This document shows, in pieces, positions 56,361 through 64,000 of a DNA stretch of 64,000 bases. Made by a program: the position numbers and the translations under genes. Location of the stretch: contig NC_089584.1 in the NCBI RefSeq assembly GCF_019320115.1, positions 74,493,533-74,557,532 of the forward strand, written 5' to 3'. A model generated the notes under the pieces. The model worked only from the letters and a program-made list of their open reading frames with translations, was not told where the DNA came from and searched no databases. Source of the DNA: Miscanthus floridulus (Eukaryota; Streptophyta; Magnoliopsida; Poales; Poaceae). The first letter of the stretch is position 1; each line of letters opens with the position of its first letter.

Positions 56361-58645
56361 ATGAGTGGATATCTCCCCGGTTGTGGGACACTCTCTAGGT
56401 GGTTGGTCTGGTCAAAGGTTATGGCGGACTCTGACCACTAGAGGAAGGTAGGCATGAATGGTTCAGTCGTATAGACCTCGCGGTGCGTGATCTTCTGGTA
56501 GCGCTTAGAGTCGTTGGCCTCCAAACCTCCAAAGATCATGAGGCAGCCATCTAGTGTTGGAAGGCCGTTGTCCTTCCCCTTGGTGTCATCTGTGGTAGGG
56601 TCAGGGTCCTTCCCATGCTCCCCTTTGTTGGAGCCTCTGGACAAGAACCACTTCATGAGGGTGTAGTCCTTATACAGATGCTTAACGGGGAAGGCATGGT
56701 TTGGGCATGGGCCCTCGAGTAGTTTTTTGAAGTGGTTTGGAGTGCCCTCTATGGGCTTCCAACCACCCCTATGATCAGCAGTGGCCACAAGAGAGCCCTC
56801 GCGCCATTGCTTCTTGTTCTTCTTTTTTGGCAGGATGGTTCAAGGCACCTTCGCTAGCATCCACATCCCGCCTCGCCTTGCCATTGAGGTGATCAAAGAT
56901 TGCTCTGACCGCTTCTTCGCTCAAGGCATGGCTGGTGGCGATGTCAAGGAGTTCCTTGGTGGTTCATGGACCCTTGCGTCCTAGCTTGTGAACCAGAGAC
57001 TCACAAGTTGTCCCAGATAGGAAAGCCCCTATAATGTTGGTGTTGGCAACATTAGGTAACTCATTGCACTACTAGGAGAAGCATCAAATGTACCCACGGA
57101 GGGTTTCTTTGGCCTTCTATCGGCAATTCTTGAGGTCCCATGGGTTCCCAGGGCGCTTATATGTGTCCTAGAAGTTTCCCATGAAGGTCTCCTTTAGGTC
57201 TGCCCAACCTTGGATTCTATTGGACGGCAGGTGTTCCAACCATGTCCGTGCTGAATCGGCCAAGAATAATGGAAGGTTGCGGATAATGAAATCATCATTA
57301 TCTGCACCACTGGCTTGGCAGGCAAGCTGATAATCCTTGAGCCATAGTTTGGGGTTTGTTTTTCTAGAGTACTTTGGGATGTTGGTTGGTGGTTGGTACC
57401 ATGTGGAAAGGCAGCGTTGAGGATGTGTCGACCAAAGGCTAAGGCCCTAGCAGGCTAGGGCTCAGGCTTCAGTCCTCGCCACTATCATAGTGTCCAACAC
57501 GGCAAGGGTGATAGCCATGGCTAGCTCCCTCTCTCGGATTATCATGGGTACACCAGCAAGCGTCGAGGGTGTTGTGTGCATCATGGTTGCAGCAGAGACA
57601 CTAATGCACTAGGACTACGACACGTTGCCCACCACTTTGTGGTGCCTAGTGGACCGACACGTCCCTACTAGGGTGCTCTAAGAGCATGCGCTGGCTGGCA
57701 TCGACCTCGCATCACCGAGACAATGAGGTCTTGGCCTGCTGCATAGCCCCATGCTCGAGCAGCATGCGAATCTCATGGTGGGCCTGATGATCCTCAGGCG
57801 TCGTGGCCTCTGGAAGGCCATGGAGAAAGGCCATAGTGGTGGCAATGTTCTAGCTTGCCTGGACAAAATGAGGGAGGTCTTCATTATCGGCGATGATCCT
57901 TCGGTTCATGTCACAGGCCATGGCGCATGCGCGCCCACCGTCCCTGTGGCGCTCGATCGAGCTCTGTGCATTCCTGCTCGAGCTAGAGCCTCCCTTCCTT
58001 GATCTCTTGGTGTCGGGCTTTTAGCTACTCCACCCACATGCGAGGTGGGGCTGTAGTCTCCCCCTCAGCCTCAATGTCAAGGTTGTTCACTGGGGTAGCC
58101 TCCTCCTCGTGGATGCTTTTGGTGTGTCCCTCAGGGGTACCCATCATGAAGCATTCCCGAGAGGGGTGATGGCTTCCCCTGCTAGAGTCAGAGCAAGAGG
58201 GTGACTCTGGCTCCTCTATGAGGAGGTCATGGAAAGATTCCACGATGTGTTCGATCACCCCCATGAATACATCATTTGTGGGAGGTGGAATCATGTGTTG
58301 TGCCACAAGGTGGCTAATGGTCCCGCGGTGTTACGAAGACTGAACAGAAGCACTGTTGGGGTGCCCTGTATGAGGTGTTCTAGAGAGAGGGGTTCCCCTC
58401 CGGTGAGCCACACCGTGTCGTTGGCATGAGAGAAGGTGAGGCAACGTGGGTCCTCCCTAGATGGCTAGGGTCCTAGGAAGATGCTGAGCTGGTGCTTAAC
58501 CCTCCCATAGTCGAGGTCGATGGAGGAGAGAGGTTGGATGGTGGTGTGAGCCAACTCTCCTCCCACCATGATGATGAAGTCTAGGTCCCCGAAGTGCATG
58601 TGTGTGCCTAGGACCTAGCTGATACCGTGGCTAGCCATCTGTGGC
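56361..58645 (-). pseudogene. gag of H, broken
   Basis: N-terminal part near 58640-58025 includes FGDLDFIIMVGGEL, SHANDTVWLTGGEPLSLEHL and an acidic stretch (LLIEEPESPSCSDSSRGS). The capsid lies around 57400-56900 in shifting frames (HALSEEAVRA-like segment near 56910). Next to protease, 56788-56438 is open with the knuckle-like CPNHAFPVKHLYKDY, whose last Cys is Tyr. The knuckle and capsid absent from F are present here. Confidence 0.72.
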
Positions 58646-58674
58646 CTAATGTTAATGTTGGAACGCATAAAGGT

Positions 58675-58692
58675 CCCCTACCTGGCGTGCCA
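58675..58692 (-). other. Primer-binding site of H
   Basis: TGGCACGCCAGGTAGGGG on the minus strand, identical to E, two bases from the LTR. Confidence 0.8.
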
Positions 58693-58694
58693 AC

Positions 58695-59595
58695 TATCGG
58701 TGTTTTGAGTAAACACCAACAAGTAAATTTATGTTATTGCACGTCTGACTCAGATTGTGTTCTAAAAAGACACATGGTTTATATTGGTTCAGGCTAAACA
58801 TCCCTACATCTAGTTCATGGTTGTTGCTCATGTTATTAGCACTGAAAAGTTCATAGTAGGGGTTACAAACGGATGAGAGAGGGACAAGTCCCAAGTCTCT
58901 GATGGAAAGGTTGAATGGGTGCTGAGAGCTTGGTTGTTGTTCACCTATGTGTGCTATGATGCGTGATGTCTTAAATCGATCCCCTTAATGGAGTTCTCTG
59001 CCTTCCCTTTTATAGGCCAAGGGAGAGCAGGGATTACAGATGGGAGAAAAGAGGAAAACTTGAGGCAAAGGAGGTCCTTCAAAGATGTTGGGTCTTCCTT
59101 TTCCTTTAGGTGGGCCCCACTAACATGGCAGGCGGTGCCAGGAATAGCTCTATGCTGGGTGCATGTTCGCTGATCCTTATAGGGCCATGCTAGGTGTCTA
59201 TCCATTGATGATGCCATGTCTTGGCAATGTCAGCAAGCTATCACATCCCATCCCTCTTCGACGAGCGAGGCGGCGGACCAGGGTGCTGATCCATGTTCAT
59301 ACAGAGAGCAGACGGTGCAGTGACCATACATCCATTACTATAGGTGATGTGAGTTTCCTCCTAGACTTTAGTGGTTGTCATGTGCTTCTGTTAGGATCCA
59401 TGCCCGAGGGCAAATGGCGGCGCCCACAACACTGTGAGACAAATGTTGGTGCCAACAGCACTATTTAGACTCTGACATGCCTAGAAGGTCTCAAAGCGCC
59501 CTTCTAATCATAGCCTAACGATACTTTCCTATAGACATGTAGGGTATGGTCCTCGGTATTGCAGTTGACTTGAGTGTCCTACCTTATCTGTGCGC
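58695..59595 (-). repeat. 5' LTR of H, truncated
   Basis: About 900 bp. The sense end is ...CACCGATA, where the expected CA is TA. A TATA box (CTATAAAAGGG, minus) lies at 59005-59016. A 60-bp stretch near 59520-59585 resembles the F LTR at about 50800-50860 (GGTATGGTCCTCG, TTGACTTGAGTG), so H and F are related. Similarity ends near 59590, where G LTR sequence begins. Confidence 0.75.
59005..59016 (-). promoter_or_regulatory. TATA box in H LTR
   Basis: CTATAAAAGGG on the minus strand, the same form as in F. Confidence 0.55.
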
Positions 59596-60940
59596 GTAGT
59601 TATGAAGGAGCAGTGCGCAGACATCGGGTGAGGCGGAGCCAGCCCTCGGGAGTTGGGCGAGGTAGAGCCTACCCCTAGACTCTGGTGAGAGCGTGTGCGT
59701 TGCTGTGGCTTACCAAGCTGGAATGGCGGGCAATGGGGGACGTTTGGAGTTGCTGGGGTGATGGTGGTGCTGTTGCGGTGGCGGAGGAGCAGTGAGGACG
59801 AGCTGTCATTGGCAATGGCGCCGGTGGCTCTCGGTGCGGGAATGGCTGCAGCAGCAGGCGAGGAAGAAGGCCGAGGAAATGAAAAACGGAGCGCGGAAGG
59901 GGTCAGGCGGGCGCTGGCGGTGTTAAACCCGTGCTCTGGCCTGGCTTTGCCGCGCGGGGTAGGGCGTTGGCGATGCACAGCCAGCCATGACGTCCATGCG
60001 GTGGCTCTGCCCTGGCGTCGGTCGGCCACTGAATGGCGTCGTCAGTTGATTCAGTTAAGCCAAGCCGAGCCTGACAGCGCGTATTGCAACGATGAAAACT
60101 TCGTTACCAATGGCTTTCAGCGAAAACTTAGTACATCAAGGTTGAAGTCTAATGTACCAGCTACAACTTTCGTTCAAGGATCATGCTCCAATTCTCAACC
60201 GAGACTGAGAAAAATCACCCCCAACATAGGCCTGCTAGTTTGTCAGTCAATCAAAGACTTAGAAAATTTTGTTAAGTCATGAGATGTTGATTTTACTGAT
60301 TTTTGTGGGACCCATTCAAGCATGTTAGAAGCTAAATCAGTCAATGACCTAAAAATAAAAGTTGTTCCTTATGTCAAATACTACAACTTTGCTTTAGTGA
60401 TCTCCTCCATGCAAGGTCTCTAACCTCTAGTTCAAACTTGGTCAAACATGTCACATTTACATGATGATACACATCAAAGCATGGCTTAATGACCTTTTTA
60501 CCCCTAACCATGAATATCAAGGTTGTTCATAAAGATACTCTAAACATGTTTAAGCAATTTGCAAGGTCATTCAATCATTTCATGTAGTAGTCACTCATAG
60601 GGCCATTTAAAGTAATCACATGAAACATGACTTAAGGACTTGATCATGGAAACTGACATTCATGAACCATGTTCCAATTGGGAACCTAAGCATTGCCAAA
60701 ATATTTTGGTGACTCATATTAACCAAGTACATGTGTCCACTCATGATCATATGCATATACACATGGAGACATAAAATAACGAGAAAGGTTGCATATGTTA
60801 ATGAAACATGCGATAACAAGCAAATGTTGCAGATGTTTCAATCAAATGTTTCAATTGTAAATGCTTGTTTATGAATGCGTGATGATCATGCTCATGTTAT
60901 GCAAGTCAAGTTATGCAAGGCTAACACCCGAGGTGTTACA
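59596..60940 (-). repeat. 3' LTR of G, truncated
   Basis: Ends GAGGTGTTACA at 60940 (sense start TGTAACACC). The segment with AAATGAAAAACGG (59877) corresponds to the GC-rich block of B near 9553. The frames at 59529-60029 and 59695-60282 lie in this GC-rich block and are not credible genes. Confidence 0.75.
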
Positions 60941-60953
60941 GCCCCTCCCCCTT
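60941..60953 (-). other. Polypurine tract of G
   Basis: AAGGGGGAGGGGC on the minus strand next to the LTR start. Confidence 0.85.
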
Positions 60954-60983
60954 ATAAAAATCTCGTCCCGAGATTTGCAAGAC

Positions 60984-61739
60984 CTACCATTCTTGGAAAA
61001 AGGTGGGATAAACTTCTCGTAAATAATCTTCTCTTTCCCACGTAGCATCTTGTTCACTATGATTGTTCCACACCACCTTATAAAACTTAATAATCTTACT
61101 CCTTGTCACTCTCTCCATCTCCTCTAATACTCGAATTGGCTTTTCTTCATAGGTCAAATCCGATTGAAGCTGCACGTTGGTGGGTGCAATAGCTTCTTCA
61201 GGTACTCGAAGACATTTCTTCAACTGGGAAACATGGAACACATCAAAGATTACACTCATCTCTGGTGGAAGTTGTAACTTATATGCAACATTCCCTTTTC
61301 GTCCCAAAATTTTGTATGGCCCTACATATCTTGGTGAAAGCTTCTTTTTCATCCCAAATCTTTTCACACCTTTCATGGGTGATACTCTCAAGTATACATA
61401 GTCACCCACTTCAAAAGTTAGTGGTCTTCTTCTTCTGTCGGCATAACTCTTTTGTCTTGATTGAGCTGCCTTCATATGTTGTTGGATGATACATACTTGC
61501 TCTTTGGCTTCATTAACAAAATCAATACCAAAGTATCTCCTTTCACCTAGCTCAATCCAATTCAAGGGAGTTCTACATTTTCTGCCATACAAGGCTTCAA
61601 ATGGAGCCATTTTGATACTCGCTTGATAACTGTTATTATAGGAGAATTTAGCTAAAGGTAACCATTTCTCCCATGAACCTTTTGAAGATATAACACAAGC
61701 TCTAAGTAAATCTTCTAGGATTTGGTTCACTCGCTCTGT
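60984..61739 (-). pseudogene. Integrase C-terminal half and chromodomain of G
   Basis: 248 codons open from 61730, the longest uninterrupted pol segment in G: TERVNQILEDLL (catalytic Glu present), MAPFEALYGRKC, SYADRRRRPL, VGDYVYLRVSPMKGVKRFG, SPRYVGPYKI, FHVSQLKKCLRVP and a chromodomain-like FYKVVWNNH with ATWERED. A TAG just upstream (61740) separates it from the catalytic core. Confidence 0.88.
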
Positions 61740-62585
61740 CTATCCTGAAGTTTGCGGATGATATGCCGAGCTTCTAATTAGCTTGGTTCCCAAAGCCTGG
61801 TGTAAGTGCTCCCAGAAACGAGCTATGAACTGTGGTCCTCGATCAGAGATTATAGTCTGGGGTACTCCATGCAGTCTCACGATCTGGGAAACATATATCT
61901 CAACGTATTTTCCAACTATATATCGTGTGTTCATGGGTATAAAGTGTGCTGACTTGGTGAGACGATCAACAATAACCTAGATTGAATCGTGACCTTGTGG
62001 CGTCATTGGAAGGCCTGTGATAAAATCCATGCTGATTTCCTCCCATTTCCATCCTAGAATAGGCAATGGCTGGAGTAGTCCCACAGTTTTCATATGGACA
62101 GCTTTTACTCTACTATAGTTATCACACCTAGCAACATAGGCTGCGATCTCTTTCTTCATCTTAGTCCACCAAAAACAGGTTTTTAAATCTTGATACATTT
62201 TACTACTACCCGGATGGATAGACAATTTGGATGAGTGAGCTTCCTCTAAAATTTGATTCCTTAGCTCACGGTCTTTTGGTACCACTAGCTGGTTCTCAAA
62301 CCATAATACACCTCTTTTGTCCAATCTAAAATGTTTGGTTTCCTGCTCTTGCATTTTTCTCTTGATGTGACTTATTCCTACATCTGTCTGCTGTAGCTCT
62401 ATGATTTTACCCTCAAGAAAACAACTGATTGTGATATTGTGTAGTAAAGCAGGATGTAACAAGTTGAATCCATCTTCTAACAATGCTTCCATAGTGTTGC
62501 AATGGGACTTCCGACTGAGTGCATCGGCTACTACATTAGCTTTAACTGGATGGTAATGCACTTCTAAATTGTAGTCCTTAATCAA
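61740..62585 (-). pseudogene. Integrase zinc-binding and catalytic core of G
   Basis: From 62585: [34 protein letters not shown], zinc ligands EAHSSKLSIH and CDNY (second Cys is Tyr), MDFITGLPMT (first Asp), a stop near 61977, then IISDRGPQF (second Asp) and SSAYHPQTSG. All three acidic residues are present across the breaks, but the zinc-binding site is damaged. Confidence 0.85.
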
Positions 62586-63090
62586 TTCTAACCATCTTCA
62601 TTGTCTCATGTTCAGCTCTAGCTGGGTAAAGATATACTTGAGGCTTTTGTGGTTAGTATAGATATGACATACATTGCCCAACAAGTAATGTCTCCATATC
62701 TTTAATGCATGGACAACGGCTGCAAGTTCCAAATCATGTGTAGGGTAGTTGACTTCATGTTTTCTCAATTGCCGAGAAGCATATGCAATTACTCTTCCTT
62801 CTTGCATAAGCACACATCCTAAACCTATTCCTAATGCATCATAAAATACATCAAAAGGTTTTTCAATGTCTGGTTGTGCTAGCACAGGTGCTGTAGTCAA
62901 CAAAGTTTTGAGGGTGTGAAAAGTTGTTCCACATTCTGGTGTCCATTTATACTTCTCATCTTTCTGAAGTAGTCTGGTCATAGGCTTAGCTATCTTTGAG
63001 AAATCTGGAATAAACCGACGATAGTATCCTGCTAACCTGAGAAAACTCCAAACTTCATGAACCAAAGTTGGGGCTTTCCAATCCATGACC
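62586..63090 (-). pseudogene. RNase H domain of G
   Basis: 162 codons open from 63086: the RT thumb end [32 protein letters not shown] (the Asp is kept but the usual CDAS reads YDAL), [32 protein letters not shown] (the usual TDH reads TNH, so a catalytic Asp is Asn). It ends at a TGA near 62598 where Arg is expected. Confidence 0.85.
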
Positions 63091-63780
63091 TCTTATACTT
63101 TTGATGGGTCTACAGAGATTCCATCTTTTGATAAAATGTGACCTAAGAAAGGTACTTTGCTCAACCAAAATTCACATTTGCTAAACTTGGCATATAGCTA
63201 ATGTTCCCTCGGTCTAGACAGGACAATCCTCAGATGCTCTTCATGATCTGACTCATTTTCTGAATAAATCAATATGTCATCGATAAACACGACCACAAAC
63301 TTGTCAAGTTTGGGCATGAATACCGAGTTCATCAGGTACATGAAGTAGACTGGAGCTTTTGTTAGTCCGAAAGACAACCAAATACTCATATAAGCCATAC
63401 CTAGTAGAGAAAGCAGTTTTAGGTATATCCTCTGGTCTGATCTTTATCTGATGGTAACCTGATCTTAAGTCAATTTTGGAGAATACCTTTGCCTTCGCTA
63501 GCTGATCGAACAAGATGTTGATGTGGGGCAACGGATATTTGTTCTTGATGGTCACAGCATTGAGTGGTCTATAATCTACACACATTCTCAGTGACTTATC
63601 CTTCTTTTTCACAAACAAGGCTGGACATCCCCACGGAGATGAGCTAGGTTGGATAAGACCCTTGTCCAATAGATCTTGCAATTGAACCTTAAGTTCCGCT
63701 AACTCATTGGGTGGCATTCTATAGGGCCTTTTGGATATGGGTGTCGTACCTGGCACTAATTCGATCTTAAATTCCACGTC
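63091..63780 (-). pseudogene. Reverse transcriptase of G
   Basis: From the 63840 frame: [67 protein letters not shown] and [10 protein letters not shown], then a frameshift near 63375. The next frame holds the intact box FIDD ([12 protein letters not shown], near 63280) and continues to a stop near 63198. Better preserved than most in the window. Confidence 0.88.
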
Positions 63781-64000
63781 CCTATCTAGGGGTAGACCGG
63801 GTAATTCTTTTGGAAATACATCTAGAAATTCACAAACCATGGGGATATCACATATTGTGGTGGTTTGGATAGCACAGGCTAAATGTTGGTGTTTGAAATA
63901 GAGGGAGAGGGGGTACTAGAAAAGCATTCCCTCCCGTGGGTTCTCTCAACATAATAGTATGGGTGCTAGTGTCAATAAGAACACCATGATCCTTCATCCA
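63781..64000 (-). pseudogene. End of the protease of G, cut by the window edge
   Basis: Minus strand from 64000: WMKDHGVLIDTST followed by IMLREP, matching the end of the B protease (WMSRHGVLIDTST), then the linker with [18 protein letters not shown]. The active site lies beyond the edge. Confidence 0.75.

Larger units (their letters stand above)
27185..59595 (-). mobile_element. Element H: Tat-lineage Ty3/gypsy, deepest layer, minus strand
   Basis: Visible in two blocks, 27185-28034 (RT and start of RNase H) and 55538-59595 (end of the pre-RT region, protease, gag, primer site, 5' LTR). The blocks rejoin in frame at the Lys-Glu-Val-Tyr-His-Pro motif of RT once F is removed. Its pol motifs (VDYxxLNK, LPRIDQIVDST) and its primer site identical to that of E place it in the Tat lineage. 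The rest of pol and the 3' LTR should lie left of C, outside the window. The right end of its LTR is lost at the junction with G. Confidence 0.8.
59596..64000 (-). mobile_element. Element G: Tekay-like chromovirus, 3' half, minus strand
   Basis: Truncated 3' LTR (about 59596-60940), polypurine tract, integrase plus chromodomain, RNase H, RT and the start of protease, running off the right edge. Close to B in every domain but with clearly different LTR sequence. About 3.4 kb of LTR is missing at the junction with H if its LTR was as long as that of B. Confidence 0.83.

Noticed and set aside
59695..60282. 195-codon plus-strand frame and its minus-strand partner
   Set aside because: Both lie in the GC-rich block of the G LTR, corresponding to non-coding LTR sequence in B.

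Overview
The window looks like heterochromatin from a large-genome grass. Every stretch I can interpret belongs to LTR retrotransposons of the Ty3/gypsy superfamily, and I see no ordinary host gene, rRNA gene or tRNA gene. The clade mix (Reina-like and Tekay-like chromoviruses, Tat-lineage elements with a second RNase H), initiator-Met-type primer sites, 5-bp target-site duplications (TSDs) and GC-rich leaders fit Poaceae. The species cannot be named from the sequence.

Layout: at least eight elements are nested, and 5-bp TSDs or restored reading frames support most junctions. H (Tat lineage, minus strand) is the deepest layer, seen at 27185-28034 and 55538-about 59595. H was hit by F (Tat, minus, 28035-55532, TSD ACTTT/ACTTC). 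F was hit in its left LTR by E (Tat, minus, 28248-40681, TSD GTACA) and in its right LTR by I (non-autonomous, plus, 50882-55146, TSD GGGTG). On the left, H was also hit by C (Tekay chromovirus, plus, 5402-27184; its 5' part lies outside the window). C was hit in its RNase H region by a Reina-like tandem A/A' (1-5401) and at its integrase start by B (Tekay, minus, 5843-21978, TSD GGTAT). G (Tekay, minus, about 59596-64000) lies to the right of H and is cut by the window edge.

Coding content is gag, protease, reverse transcriptase (RT), RNase H and integrase, with a chromodomain in A, B, C and G. All are broken by stops and frameshifts, and several catalytic residues are substituted. A full life cycle would need gag for particles, protease for maturation, RT and RNase H for cDNA synthesis and integrase for insertion; no element here retains an intact set.

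The least ordinary content is: (1) a five-exon antisense gene in E (29701-32851, plus) whose four GT-AG introns join matching reading frames; (2) a broken extra ORF between the primer site and gag of B (15353-16442, minus) with a coiled coil and an acidic tail; (3) element I, which has a gag-like ORF and a second unfamiliar ORF but no pol; (4) short tandem arrays in the non-coding 3' parts of E and F. LTR divergences counted by hand (B about 3%, E about 5%, I about 10%, F about 11%) agree with the nesting order.
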